A stretch of DNA of 64,000 bases from Halomarina rubra (GTDB lineage Archaea > Halobacteriota > Halobacteria > Halobacteriales > Haloarculaceae). How positions within the stretch are numbered: position 1 is the stretch's first letter; each line of letters starts with the position of its first letter. Where the stretch lies: assembly GCF_023699475.1 (NCBI RefSeq), contig NZ_JALXFV010000005.1, forward strand, positions 390,925 to 454,924. Direction: 5' to 3'. Below, piece by piece: positions 49,172-58,729 of this stretch. The translations under genes were made by a program, and so were the position numbers. Under the pieces are notes generated by a model that worked only from the letters and a program-made list of their open reading frames with translations, ran no database searches and was not told the DNA's origin.

Positions 49172-50257
49172 TCAGACCGTCGTCTCCGACACCCGGGAGA
49201 GGCGGGCCTCCGCGACGGCGAACACGAGCGTGCTCGCGACGCCGAGGAGCGTTCCGACGGTGAGCGCCCCCGCGAGGTACGGCGCGCCCTGTTCGGCGAG
49301 GAAGTAGGCGCTGACGCCCTCCAGGACGGCCGCGATTGCGAGCACGTAGAACGGCGCGTTGCAGTAGCGCCACTTGAACCGCTCGTGGAGGTACTCGTCG
49401 GTGATACGCCCGAGACTGGCGACGACGCCGGCGGCGGTGACCCACAGCACAGCGCCGTTGACGAGCGCGGCCCCGCCCTCGAGGACGCCGACGTCGCCGC
49501 TCGCCGAGCGCAGCGCCTCCAACTCCTCGACGCCGCCGGCACCGCCGATGAACAGCAGCGCCGCGGCGACGATGTACGTCACGAGGGTGACTCGCCCGGC
49601 GTACAGCCCCGAGCGCGCCCGGTCGACGACGCGGTCGACGAGGCGCTCGACGCCGAACCCGCGGAACAGCAGGTACAGCCCCAGCAGTCCCGAGACGACG
49701 CCGAAGGTGACGCCGGGCAACTGGAAGTACTCGGCGACGACGAACAGCGGGTAGATGAGCAACAGGATACCCAGCGGGACGAGGATGGTTCCGCGCGTCT
49801 CGGGGTCGTCGAGCACCTGCTTGATGGTGTAGTACATCGACTCGAGGTCCTGTGCCTGCCGGACGACGACCCGGCGGACCCCGTCGATGGGGACCCGCGA
49901 GCGGATGACGGGGATGACCGACTCGTCCTGTGCGCCGTCGGTGACGACGACCGCCTGGACGTCCTCGCCGGTCGTCAGCCGCGCGAGGACGGTGTCGACC
50001 TCCTCGCCCACCTTCCGGTTGGCGGCGACGTCCGACCCGTTCGTCCCGGTGACGACCGCCACCTCCCGCTCCTCGCCGTCGAACTGGTCGTAGAGGTGGA
50101 CGCCCTCGAACAGCACGTTGACGTCGGAGTCCTCGGGGTCGGCCGTCGCGAGCGCGACCGCCGCCTCCTCGACGGCGTCCCGGCCGACGACCGGCGTCTT
50201 GAACCCGGTCTTCCGTCCGAGGTCGTCGTCGAGGTCGACACAGAGGACCAACAGCAT
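49172..50257 (-). CDS. DUF373 membrane protein
   Basis: The 361-residue protein has an N-terminal soluble domain (MLLVLCVDLDDDLGRKTGFKT, then VTGTNGSDVAANRKVGEEVD) and a C-terminal membrane domain of about six helices from residue 140. This is the archaeal DUF373 layout. The first domain resembles an alpha/beta ligand-binding fold. Function is unknown. The frame begins with GTG directly before the ATG; I use the ATG at 50257. It is a single gene, with a lipoprotein gene downstream of a 65-base gap. Confidence 0.85.
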   Translation of the reverse strand: MLLVLCVDLDDDLGRKTGFKTPVVGRDAVEEAAVALATADPEDSDVNVLFEGVHLYDQFDGEEREVAVVTGTNGSDVAANRKVGEEVDTVLARLTTGEDVQAVVVTDGAQDESVIPVIRSRVPIDGVRRVVVRQAQDLESMYYTIKQVLDDPETRGTILVPLGILLLIYPLFVVAEYFQLPGVTFGVVSGLLGLYLLFRGFGVERLVDRVVDRARSGLYAGRVTLVTYIVAAALLFIGGAGGVEELEALRSASGDVGVLEGGAALVNGAVLWVTAAGVVASLGRITDEYLHERFKWRYCNAPFYVLAIAAVLEGVSAYFLAEQGAPYLAGALTVGTLLGVASTLVFAVAEARLSRVSETTV

Positions 50258-50322
50258 CACCAGTCGATAGGCAGTCCGGTGGTAATGAGTTTCGGGGTTG
50301 CTGCCAGCAGGCCGACCGGTGG

Positions 50323-51006
50323 TCAGTGCGTCACCGCCTGCACCATCGCCGTCACCTCGTCGCGGTCGTCGAGCACCTGCGGGTAGGCGGCGACGCCGAG
50401 GACGAAGTCCCCGTCCGCCGCGACGGCTTCGGTGACGGTGAGGTAGACGTCGACGCGGACCTCGCCCGCCAGCAACAGCGCGGTCCCGGCGTAGCGGGTG
50501 GCGCGCGTCTCCTCGCCGAGGACGGTCACGCGCCGCTCGCTCTCTCTCCGGAGGTCCCTGATGGTGTCGTAGCGCTGCTGGACCATCGCCACCAGTTCGT
50601 CGGTGGACATCTCGCCGACGGGGTTGAACGACCGGCCGAGGACCTCGACCTGTGGCGTCGCCAGCACGGCGAACAATGCCGCCCGAAACCGACCGACGAC
50701 CGGAATCTCGACCGCCCGTTCGTACTCCGCGACGACGTTCACCGCCTCGACGTCACGAGACTGCCCGCCGACCTCGTACGTTCGCGTGACGGGGACCTCC
50801 TCGGTTCGCTGGTGACCGTAGCCCGTCTCGTCGACCGTCGCGTCGGGGACCGTCGCCGCACTGGCGCTGAACCGGGCCGGTTCGTCGCCCGTCAGTACAC
50901 CGAGACACCCCGAGAGCGCGCCGACGCCGACGGTGGCGACACCGCCGAGCAGTCGTCGCCGCCCGAGCGCCCTCGGCCGTCGGGTGTCGTCACGTGGTCC
51001 GTCCAT
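50323..51006 (-). CDS. Tat lipoprotein resembling DUF6517
   Basis: The 227-residue protein has a twin-arginine lipoprotein signal: LGRRRLLGGVATVGVGALSG is followed by cysteine 34. The mature part contains YGHQRTEEVPVTRTYEVGG and ends with a helical AMVQAVTH. From recall it fits the haloarchaeal family DUF6517; no function is known. It is divergent from the PEBP-like lipoprotein gene, with only 91 bases between the starts, so they may share regulation. Confidence 0.7.
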   Translation of the reverse strand: MDGPRDDTRRPRALGRRRLLGGVATVGVGALSGCLGVLTGDEPARFSASAATVPDATVDETGYGHQRTEEVPVTRTYEVGGQSRDVEAVNVVAEYERAVEIPVVGRFRAALFAVLATPQVEVLGRSFNPVGEMSTDELVAMVQQRYDTIRDLRRESERRVTVLGEETRATRYAGTALLLAGEVRVDVYLTVTEAVAADGDFVLGVAAYPQVLDDRDEVTAMVQAVTH

Positions 51007-51097
51007 GCCTCCGGAACGGCGCAGGTCGGCAAACGTCCAGCGGTTACCGGTGGCCGGGACCGCCTCCCTTCAAGAGTCGTCGCGTCGAACGACCCGT

Positions 51098-51694
51098 ATG
51101 AAGCGACGGGCCTTCCTCGCGGCCACGGGCGGTACGGTCGCGGCGCTGTCGGGGTGTACGCAGACGCAGGCCGGCGGGAGCGCCGCGAACGCGGGTGGGC
51201 CGGAGGCGACGGTCACCTTCGACGTCCCCGCCATCGACGTCAATCGGTTCCGGACGCGCTACACGCAGGACGGCGAGAACGTCTCGCCGGAGCTCATCGT
51301 CGTCGGGACGGCCGCGTCCATCCAGCACCTCACGGTCGTGATGGAGGACGCCGACACCGGCGACGTCCACTGGACGATGTGGGACGTCCCGGTCGGCATC
51401 GAGTCGATTCCCGAGGACGTCCGCAAGGAACCACAGGTGCGGCTCACGGAGGTCGACGGCGAGGGCGAACCGCCGACCGTCTCCCAGGGCCAGAACTACA
51501 CCGGCGACGTCGGCTACGCGGGGCCGAACCCACCCGAGGGCGAGGAGCACGTCTACCGTATCCGGATGGCCGGGACCGAACAGTCCCTCGGCGTCGAACC
51601 GGGCGCGGCCCCGAGCGCCGTCCGCGAGGCGCTCTCGGGGCGCGTCGTCGGCGAGTCATCGCTCACCGGCACCTACGGCGGTGGAGAGGAGTAG
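51098..51694 (+). CDS. PEBP/YbhB-like lipoprotein
   Basis: From ATG 51098 the protein has 198 residues. A Tat lipoprotein signal (MKRRAFLAATGGTVAALSGC) precedes a phosphatidylethanolamine-binding-protein domain of the YbhB/YbcL type: RYTQDGENVSPELIVVG, LTVVMEDADTGDVHWTMWDV, then GYAGPNPPEGEEHVYRIRM. The fold binds small anionic ligands. It is probably outside the membrane. The partner is unknown. Confidence 0.87.
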   Translation: MKRRAFLAATGGTVAALSGCTQTQAGGSAANAGGPEATVTFDVPAIDVNRFRTRYTQDGENVSPELIVVGTAASIQHLTVVMEDADTGDVHWTMWDVPVGIESIPEDVRKEPQVRLTEVDGEGEPPTVSQGQNYTGDVGYAGPNPPEGEEHVYRIRMAGTEQSLGVEPGAAPSAVREALSGRVVGESSLTGTYGGGEE

Positions 51695-51865
51695 TCGGCC
51701 CACCGGAACGGGCCACCGCCGTGACACGCTCCGGAACCGGGGTATCAGGGACAAGCCCCACCGTTTTCCGCGACCCTGACGCACAGTCGGTATGTCTCGG
51801 CACCGACCTCGTGACGACGAAGCGGCCGTACCGTCCGCTCGGCGCTCCAGCGAGCGTCGCCGCCG

Positions 51866-52981
51866 ATGAAGGGAGTCGCCTCCGACGTCGACCAGTCACG
51901 ACTGGCGTGGTGGCTCCTCGGTGTCGTCCTCGCCGGAATCCTGTTCGTCGCCGTCCGCCCGTTTCTCGGGGCGCTCGTCTTCGGGCTGTTCGTCTACTAC
52001 GCGGTGCGGCCGGTCGACAGGCGCGTCGAGCGACGGGTGGACTCACACGGACTCGCCGCGACGGCGACGCTGTTACTGGTCGCGCTCCCGCTCGTCGCTC
52101 TGGTCGGGTACCTCGCCGTCCGTGTCGCACTCGAACTCGGGGCGGTGTCGACGGAGCAGGTGAGGAGCCTCCTCCAGCCGTACGTCGACGTCTCGTCGCT
52201 CCTGAGCGACCCCCAGCGGCTGCTCTCGACGCTCCGCGAACAAGGGGCGCTCCGTATCGGGGGAGCGGCCTTCGCGGTCCTGTCGTCCGTCCTCGTCCGA
52301 CTGTTCCTCGCGCTCGCGTTCGTCTTCTTCCTGTTGCGCGACGACCACCGCCTCGCCGGGTGGTTCCGTTCGTCGGTCGGCGGGACGCGGTCGGCCGTCT
52401 ACGGCTACCTCTCGGCGGTCGACCGCGACCTCGAGTCGGTCTACCTCGGGAACACGCTGACGGCACTCGCCATCGGCATCCTCTCGGTGGTCGTCTACAA
52501 CGGGTTCAACGTCGTCGCACCCGCCGGGCTGACGATTCCGTTCCCGACGGCGCTGGCGTTGCTCACCGGCGTCGCCAGTTTCGTCCCGCTCGTCGTCGGC
52601 AAGCTGGTGTACGTCCCGATTACGGCCTACCTCGTCTGGGTGGCCACGCAGGGCGGTGGCTCGCTCGTCTACCCAGCCGGGTTCTTCGTGGTGTCGTTGC
52701 TGGTGTTGGACCTCGTCCCGCAGACGTTCGTCCAACCGTACGTCGCCGGCCGGACCATCCACGTCGGCCTCACCGTGTTCGCGTACATCCTCGGGACGAC
52801 GCTGTTCGGCTGGTACGGGCTGTTCCTCGGACCGCTGTTGATGGTCCTCATGGTCCAGTTCGTCCGTATCGTGTTCACCGAACTGATACACGACGAGCGT
52901 ATCACCCCTCACGTCACTGCTGCAGAGGGGCTCGGGTCGAGTCCTCGGACCGGGACCGGCGGGACGAGCGACGAGGGGTGA
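51866..52981 (+). CDS. AI-2E family transporter (TerC-unrelated permease)
   Basis: The 371-residue protein has about eight membrane helices: two near the start (LLGVVLAGILFVAVRPFLGA), a soluble stretch (about 95-145), then VFFLLRDDHRLAGWFR and several more. The C-terminal LFGWYGLFLGPLLMVLMVQ is typical of the AI-2E/YdiK family. Members are proposed exporters, some linked to sodium-proton exchange; the substrate is unknown. The start is the ATG at 51866. Confidence 0.85.
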   Translation: MKGVASDVDQSRLAWWLLGVVLAGILFVAVRPFLGALVFGLFVYYAVRPVDRRVERRVDSHGLAATATLLLVALPLVALVGYLAVRVALELGAVSTEQVRSLLQPYVDVSSLLSDPQRLLSTLREQGALRIGGAAFAVLSSVLVRLFLALAFVFFLLRDDHRLAGWFRSSVGGTRSAVYGYLSAVDRDLESVYLGNTLTALAIGILSVVVYNGFNVVAPAGLTIPFPTALALLTGVASFVPLVVGKLVYVPITAYLVWVATQGGGSLVYPAGFFVVSLLVLDLVPQTFVQPYVAGRTIHVGLTVFAYILGTTLFGWYGLFLGPLLMVLMVQFVRIVFTELIHDERITPHVTAAEGLGSSPRTGTGGTSDEG

Positions 52982-53060
52982 GCGGGCACCGACAGTGAGC
53001 GCGGTCGGCTCCACCGAGACAACGGAACGATAATCTCTCGGAGACGTCGAGTACGAGCGT

Positions 53061-53714
53061 ATGCGACCGCCCTCCCCGTTCGTCCTCCTCGTCCTGCTCG
53101 TCGTCCTCGCCGGCTGTGGCGGGACCACACCGACCGTCGACACGCCGACACCCGCGGTGGTCCCGACCGACGACCGCCCCGCGACGACCACGGCGACGGC
53201 CACCGCGCGGCCGGTCAGCGAGACCACCACCACGACGAGCGGTGCCGAGCGCGACACCGCGATGCCCGACATCGAGACCACGCTCTCGGTCGACAACACG
53301 CAGAACACGTCCTACGAGGTGCGCGTCTACCTCCTCGACCGACCGCTCTCGGCGGTCGACGTAGTGGGCACGAACGGGACGGTCCGACGGGAACTGGCCG
53401 CCGACCGGTCGGTCGCCGCGCAGTTGGCGGCCGTCGTCGACGGCTCGACGTCTCTCGTCACCCCGCCGCGCCCGGACGAACCCCGCGTGTTCGACCTGCC
53501 GCCGCGGTCGAACACCAGCACCCGCCTCGACGGCTCCGACGCGGGACCGCGGACGGCGTTCGCCGTCGTCCGGACGACCGGCGACGACCCGCGCGTCGTC
53601 GCGGTCAACGCGCACAGGTGTGACTCCTCACACGTCGTCACCCGAGTTCGCTTCGTGTTCAGCCCCGAGAACAGGGGCTGGCTAGCCACCGAGGGGGCCT
53701 GTCTGGCGGTCTGA
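53061..53714 (+). CDS. Putative secreted lipoprotein of unknown function
   Basis: The 217-residue protein has a Sec-type lipoprotein signal (MRPPSPFVLLVLLVVLAGCGG). A low-complexity threonine-rich linker (about residues 20-70) follows, and then a beta-rich domain that includes TTLSVDNTQNTSYEVRVYLLD. A similar linker is common in haloarchaeal surface lipoproteins. No family is recognised. It is a single gene between the AI-2E permease and a radical SAM gene. Confidence 0.6.
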   Translation: MRPPSPFVLLVLLVVLAGCGGTTPTVDTPTPAVVPTDDRPATTTATATARPVSETTTTTSGAERDTAMPDIETTLSVDNTQNTSYEVRVYLLDRPLSAVDVVGTNGTVRRELAADRSVAAQLAAVVDGSTSLVTPPRPDEPRVFDLPPRSNTSTRLDGSDAGPRTAFAVVRTTGDDPRVVAVNAHRCDSSHVVTRVRFVFSPENRGWLATEGACLAV

Positions 53715-53797
53715 ACCGACGGGCGCACGATACACTCACCCACACCGCCCCCTGGAACGCACGGTTTTTCCCGCTCGGACTCGCATTCGAGAACAGA

Positions 53798-54790
53798 ATG
53801 CTGTCCAAGGGCTGTGAACAGTGCGCGAAAGGCGGCAAGATGGTACTGTTCGTCTACGGCTACTGCGACCAGCGCGACTGTTTCTACTGCCCGCTGGGTG
53901 AGAACCGCAAGAACGTCACCCAGACCTACGCCAACGAGCGACCCATCGAGAACGACGAGGAGATCATCACCGAGGCCAAGCGCATGAGCGCGCTTGGCAC
54001 CTCCATCACCGGCGGCGAACCCCAGGAGGCGATGGAGAAGACCTGTCGCTATCTGCGCCTGCTGAAAGACGAGTTCGGCGAGGACCACCACACCCACCTC
54101 TACACGGGCATCACGGGCGGCCGCGAGAACATGCGCCGTCTCTCGGAGGCCGGCCTCGACGAGATTCGCTTCCACCCGCCCTACGAGCAGTGGGGTGACC
54201 TCCACGGCACCGAGTGGGAGGACATCCTCTACATCGCCCGCGAGGAGGGGCTCACCCCCGCCTTCGAGATACCGGGTATCCGCGGCGAGACGGAGTTCCT
54301 CGACTTCCTCGACGAGGGCGCGGCCGACTTCTGTAACGTCAACGAGTTCGAGATGTCCGACGGGAACTACGAGCGGATGCAACAGGAGGGGTTCGAACTC
54401 CGCGAGGGTCACATGAGCGCCGTCGAGGGCTCCCACGGCGTCTTAGAGGAGATGGGCGACCACCCGAAGGTGTACTTCTGTACGAGCGTGTTCAAAGACG
54501 CCGCCCAGCACCGCTCGCGATTGAAGCGGATGGCCCGGAACATCCGTCGGGAGTTCGACGAGGTGACCGACGACGGCACGCTCGTCTACGGCAAGACGTG
54601 GCTCACCGAGGCCGAGTTGGAGGCGATGGGCGTCCCCGAGGAGTTCTACGTCGTCAAGGAGAGCCACGTCGAGTTGGCGTGGTGGCTGCTCGAGGAGATG
54701 GTCCAGGACGGCGACGCCGAGAAGGGCGAGATCGTCGAGCAGTACCCGACCTACGACGGGACGGTCGTCGAACGCACGCCGCTGGCGTAG
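53798..54790 (+). CDS. Radical SAM protein (COG2108-like)
   Basis: The 330-residue protein has the radical SAM cysteines in CDQRDCFYC (CxxxxxCxxC rather than the usual CxxxCxxC, as in some divergent families) and SITGGEPQEAMEKT as the SAM-binding GGE motif. An additional CEQCAKGGK at the start could hold another metal. It fits COG2108, related to pyruvate-formate-lyase activating enzymes; the substrate is unknown. GGTTTTTCCC, about 30 bases before the ATG, may be the promoter. Confidence 0.83.
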   Translation: MLSKGCEQCAKGGKMVLFVYGYCDQRDCFYCPLGENRKNVTQTYANERPIENDEEIITEAKRMSALGTSITGGEPQEAMEKTCRYLRLLKDEFGEDHHTHLYTGITGGRENMRRLSEAGLDEIRFHPPYEQWGDLHGTEWEDILYIAREEGLTPAFEIPGIRGETEFLDFLDEGAADFCNVNEFEMSDGNYERMQQEGFELREGHMSAVEGSHGVLEEMGDHPKVYFCTSVFKDAAQHRSRLKRMARNIRREFDEVTDDGTLVYGKTWLTEAELEAMGVPEEFYVVKESHVELAWWLLEEMVQDGDAEKGEIVEQYPTYDGTVVERTPLA

Positions 54791-54877
54791 GCGTCCGCGA
54801 AGCGTGCACCGCACACCGAGTCGTTCACCGGGGCGAACGAGCGACAGCGAGTGAGTCTCCGGCGGTTTTCGTCCCAT

Positions 54878-54900
54878 CGTGCGACGCTTCTCGTCGCACG
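54878..54900. terminator. Perfect hairpin between convergent genes
   Basis: CGTGCGACG and CGTCGCACG form a nine-base stem with the loop CTTCT. It lies between the radical SAM stop (54790) and the lipoprotein stop (54981), which converge, and could serve as a bidirectional 3' end. Nothing else is seen in 54791-54980. Confidence 0.5.
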
Positions 54901-54980
54901 GACACCCAGAAGGTTCGTCACCGGACCCTTCGGTTTCGGCAGCCAGCGGGACGTCGTCCCGGCGCTCGCTTGTGGGGTTC

Positions 54981-55859
54981 TCACAGAGCGGCGCGTGCCG
55001 TCTTCCGGCGCGCGTCGTCGACCCACCCCGGTCGCTCGACGGTCGTAGTCCCGACGCCGTCGAACGACACCGTCCGGACGACCCGGACGGTCTCGCCGTC
55101 GCGGTCGGTGGTGTACGCCATCCGCCACCAGGTCACCAGTCCCTCGTCGGTCACCGTCGCCATGAACGAGACGTCCTGGGCGCGTTCGTCGGCGAGGCCG
55201 GCGAGCGCCCCTCGCTCCGGGTCGGTCGTCGACCGGAGACGGTAGCGCGACTCGGCCCACGCGCCGGCGTGCGGGGCGACGTCGAACACGAACGCCGCGA
55301 ACGCCGTGGCGAGCGACGGCCCCGTCGAGATGTTCGAGACGAGCGCCGACCCAGTGGTCGCGTAGGGGTCGCGCGCGCTGCTGGCGAACCGTTCGGTGCC
55401 GTTCGAGACGGTGCGCGCGAACACCGTCTCGCCGGCGACGTACTGCTGGACGCGCTCGTCGTCCATCCCGAACCCGGCGGGCGGACCGGCGACCCGATGG
55501 TCGACGAACGCGCGCCGACGGTCCGCGCCGACGAACGCTCGGGTCTGAGCCGACGACCGCACCCGACCGTCGACGCCGTAGACGACCGTCCGGCGCGTCG
55601 TCGCGACCGAGCGGCCGCGAACGTGCTCGACGTGGGCGGCGACGAGCCGACCCGAGTCGACCACGCCAGCGTTCGTCACGCCGGGGGCGACCTCCTCGGT
55701 CGCCTCCGTGTCCGCCGGCGCTGGCCGGTCCCCGGGGACGGGAGCGGGCGTCACCGGCGCTGCGGGGGTGCCGAGGCCGCCTCGCTCGCCGACCCCGTCG
55801 GTGCCACAGCCTGCGAGGACGAGGAGACACGCGACCACCGCCACGACCGCCCGGTGCAT
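54981..55859 (-). CDS. Large haloarchaeal lipoprotein, DUF7537-like
   Basis: From ATG 55859 the protein has 292 residues. A lipoprotein signal (MHRAVVAVVACLLVLAGC) is followed by a proline-rich linker and a beta-rich domain containing VVYGVDGRVRSSAQTRAFVG and a second half with VTDEGLVTWWRMAYTTDRDG. It resembles from memory the DUF7537 group of haloarchaeal surface lipoproteins, whose role is unknown. The longer frame upstream crosses the start of a divergent gene and is rejected. Confidence 0.6.
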   Translation of the reverse strand: MHRAVVAVVACLLVLAGCGTDGVGERGGLGTPAAPVTPAPVPGDRPAPADTEATEEVAPGVTNAGVVDSGRLVAAHVEHVRGRSVATTRRTVVYGVDGRVRSSAQTRAFVGADRRRAFVDHRVAGPPAGFGMDDERVQQYVAGETVFARTVSNGTERFASSARDPYATTGSALVSNISTGPSLATAFAAFVFDVAPHAGAWAESRYRLRSTTDPERGALAGLADERAQDVSFMATVTDEGLVTWWRMAYTTDRDGETVRVVRTVSFDGVGTTTVERPGWVDDARRKTARAAL

Positions 55860-55982
55860 ACGACGGCTGGGCGACGGGTGTGCTAATCGGTGTCGTTCGG
55901 CGTGAGAGTCCGCCCCCCACATGAACACCTGTCCAGTGCAGGCCTCGCGGCGAAACACATCGGTCGTCTTCAGTCGGACGCA

Positions 55983-56228
55983 ATGTCGACCAGAACTGAC
56001 ATCGGCGACGACGACGAGGGGAAGAAGGTCATCGGGCCGAACGGCGAGGAGGTCGGCCGAATCGTGGCAGTCGAACACGGGACTGCACACGTCGACCCGG
56101 ACCCCGGCATCACCGACACCGTCATGTCGAAACTCGGGTGGGGTGACCGCGACGAGGACACCTACCCGCTCCAGGAGGCGTCGGTCAGCCAGATCACCGA
56201 CGACGAGGTCCACCTGCGCGAACTCTGA
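55983..56228 (+). CDS. PRC-barrel-like small protein
   Basis: From ATG 55983 the protein has 81 residues. IGPNGEEVGRIVAVEHGTAHVDPDPG has the small beta-barrel pattern of PRC domains, and the C-terminal ASVSQITDDEVHLREL completes it. PRC-barrel proteins take part in RNA maturation, cell division or photosynthetic assembly; here the role is unknown. Its stop overlaps the ATG of the next small gene (TGATG), so the two are coupled. Confidence 0.75.
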   Translation: MSTRTDIGDDDEGKKVIGPNGEEVGRIVAVEHGTAHVDPDPGITDTVMSKLGWGDRDEDTYPLQEASVSQITDDEVHLREL

Positions 56229-56479
56229 TGGAGGCGGACGTCGGCACCGCGCGGGTGGTCTACGAGACCCCCGACGGCGTCGAGCGCATCGAGGTGGACA
56301 ACGAACGCCTCGCGTTCGTCGACGACCACTGGGTCGTCGTCGAACCGAGCGGCGAGGACGACGAGGGGACGGTCACCCGCATTCCACGGGGCCGGGTGTA
56401 CCACGTCGAACGGTCGGTCGACGAACTCGAATCGCGGGCGAGCGACCTCGTCGAGAAAGCGAAGTCGAAACTCGGCTGA
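56228..56479 (+). CDS. Small protein coupled to the PRC-barrel gene
   Basis: The 83-residue protein is acidic, with a beta-rich part (TARVVYETPDGVERIEVDNE, DDHWVVVEP) and a helical end (SRASDLVEKAKSKLG) that may be amphipathic. The strands look like another small barrel, so the pair may be related folds. Its ATG shares a base with the PRC gene's stop. No family name is recalled. It ends 36 bases from the helicase stop on the other strand. Confidence 0.65.
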   Translation: MEADVGTARVVYETPDGVERIEVDNERLAFVDDHWVVVEPSGEDDEGTVTRIPRGRVYHVERSVDELESRASDLVEKAKSKLG

Positions 56480-56515
56480 GACCGTCGTCGACCGGCGCGT
56501 GGGCGAGTCCGCCGG

Positions 56516-58552
56516 TCAGCGACGCTCGTTCTCCAGCAGTTCCAGGTCGCCGACGATGTCGTACGGGTCGTCGCCCGACCGGATGCCTTCGAGCATCACG
56601 AACGCGCGTTTCGGCGAGAGGAAGTGCCGACAGACGACGTGGCCGAGCGGCGTCGCCGTCGCCCCGTCGATGAAGTCGTACTCCAGCAGGCGACCGAGCG
56701 CGTGTTTCGTCGGCACCTGTCCGATCATCCGCTCGTTGAGTCGCTTCGCGCCCGCGCCGGCGACGACGATGTTGGCGAGCGTCTCCTCGACGGCCGCGCC
56801 CTCGTCGTAGGGCGTGGCGACCGACTCCATCTCGCCTTTGAGGAGTTTGAACGCCACCTCGTCCTCGCTCATCTCCATGGAGTTGTGGTAGACGCCGTCG
56901 GGTTCGACGAGGACGTACACCGTCCCTTTGTCGTGGAAGTCCGGCCGGCCGGCACGGCCGAGCATCTGGTGGAACTCCTGGACCGAGAGCCACTCGATAC
57001 CCATCGCTAGCGAGTCGAAGATGACCTGCGAGGCCGGGAAGTCGACCCCCGCGGCGAGCGCTGCGGTGGTGACGACCGCCGAGAGGTCCTGGTTCGCGAA
57101 CATCCGTTCGACCTTCTTCCGGCGGCCGTAGTCCAACCCGGCGTGGTACGGCGCGCTGTCGTAGCTGAGCTTTCTGGAGATTTCGTGACAGCGCCGCCGG
57201 GAGTTGGTGAAGATGATGGTCTGGCCGCGATACCCCTTCGAGGACTTCTCGTCGAATGCCCGTTTGACGAGTTTGTTCTCGATGTCGAGTTTCTCGCGCG
57301 ACTCGGCGAACGTGACGTGGCGTTCGATGGGTACCGGCCGCTCTTCGAACTCGACGAGGCGGGCACGGAGCCCGCGTGCGAGCTGTTTGGGGTTGCCGAC
57401 GGTCGCCGAGAGGTACACCCACTGCGTGTCGTCGTCGTTGACTCTGGTGTACTCCTTCAGCCGCGAGATGAGACCGTCGAGGCGGTGACCGCGTTCCTCC
57501 TCGCCGAGGGTGTGGACCTCGTCGATGACGACGGTGCCGATGTCGCCGAGGTCCTTGCCCGTCCGCAGCGCGTGGTCGATGCCCTCGTAGGTGCCGACGA
57601 TGACGTCGGCGTTCGGGTCGAAGCGATTGCCGTCGTCCCGAATCCGAGAGGCCCCGACGCGGATGGTGACGTTCGCGAGGTGGCCGTACTTCTCCTCGAA
57701 CTGCTCGTGTTTCTGGTTGGCGAGGGCGACGAGGGGGACGAGGAAGAGCATCTTCCCCTCGCCCTTCAACACGCGGTCGAGACCGGTGAGTTCGCCGACG
57801 AGCGTCTTCCCGGTCGCCGTCGCGCTGACGACGAGCTGGTCCTGACCCTCCAGCAGGTCGTTCTCGACCGAGAGGCTCTGGACCGGCAGGAGGGTGTCGA
57901 ACTGGTCGGTGATGAGGGACTTGAGGTTCGGGTGGACGTCGAGCGAGGAGGTCGGGACGGGGTCGACGTCCTCGACGGTCGAGGAGATCTCGTCGAACTT
58001 CGTGAGGTCGGGGTCGAGGCGACCTTTCAGGAGGTTGGCGATGCGTTCGAGGTCCTGGACCTCCAGCAGGAGGTCTTCGAGGCGGTCGCGCGCCCCCGCC
58101 TGGAGGTTCCGGTAGTTCATCTCCCGTTCGAGTTCCCGCTTGGCACACGAGGGACAGATGTGTTCGTCGTCGGCGCGGATGGCGGTATCGCTGGTCAGCG
58201 GCGAGTAGCGACCCGCGTTCGCACAGTACCGACACGTCCGGACGACCTTCGCCTCCAACTGGTAGCCCGAGAGCATCTCGCGGAGGCGGTCGCGTTTCTC
58301 GGGGGCGGTCTGCTCGGAGATGCGGATGCGCTCGGCGCGGCGGGCGAGTTCGACGAACTGGTCGGGCGAACGGAGGTCCTCGTCGGTGTCGCGTTTCACC
58401 CGAAGCCGGGCCGGTCGCGGGCCCGCAGCGGTGTCTTTCAGTTCGAGGACGCCGTGGAGCGCGCGCTGGCCGTCCGCGCGAACCGCGACGGTGTAGTCGT
58501 CCTTTCGCTCGTGGAGGAACAGCGTATCGACCTGTGCGACCTGCTGGGACAC
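56516..58552 (-). CDS. DEAD/DEAH-box helicase with an N-terminal zinc finger
   Basis: The 678-residue protein has an N-terminal region with a four-cysteine zinc finger (C107, C110, C133, C136), then a superfamily 2 helicase core. Walker A is SATATGKTLVGEL (about 243-255), the DEAD-box motif is DEVH (about 348), motif III is LSATVG, and motif VI is QMLGRAGRPD. A helical C-terminal part follows. It resembles Hel308/Ski2-like helicases but with its own N-terminal domain. The start is GTG 58552. The substrate, DNA or RNA, is not determined. Confidence 0.88.
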   Translation of the reverse strand: MSQQVAQVDTLFLHERKDDYTVAVRADGQRALHGVLELKDTAAGPRPARLRVKRDTDEDLRSPDQFVELARRAERIRISEQTAPEKRDRLREMLSGYQLEAKVVRTCRYCANAGRYSPLTSDTAIRADDEHICPSCAKRELEREMNYRNLQAGARDRLEDLLLEVQDLERIANLLKGRLDPDLTKFDEISSTVEDVDPVPTSSLDVHPNLKSLITDQFDTLLPVQSLSVENDLLEGQDQLVVSATATGKTLVGELTGLDRVLKGEGKMLFLVPLVALANQKHEQFEEKYGHLANVTIRVGASRIRDDGNRFDPNADVIVGTYEGIDHALRTGKDLGDIGTVVIDEVHTLGEEERGHRLDGLISRLKEYTRVNDDDTQWVYLSATVGNPKQLARGLRARLVEFEERPVPIERHVTFAESREKLDIENKLVKRAFDEKSSKGYRGQTIIFTNSRRRCHEISRKLSYDSAPYHAGLDYGRRKKVERMFANQDLSAVVTTAALAAGVDFPASQVIFDSLAMGIEWLSVQEFHQMLGRAGRPDFHDKGTVYVLVEPDGVYHNSMEMSEDEVAFKLLKGEMESVATPYDEGAAVEETLANIVVAGAGAKRLNERMIGQVPTKHALGRLLEYDFIDGATATPLGHVVCRHFLSPKRAFVMLEGIRSGDDPYDIVGDLELLENERR

Positions 58553-58729
58553 GTCTGGCCCGGAGTAGTTCGTCGAGCTACTTGACTCGCCCGGATGACG
58601 ACACCGGCGGCCCGAACGTGTGGCGTGTCACCGAGACATCCATCCCCGGAACAATTAGCCCCGGTGCTGTATCTCAGCGCAGGTTGAGGCTCGAACAACG
58701 CTTATCCCGACTGCCGCTCGCTTCGGTTC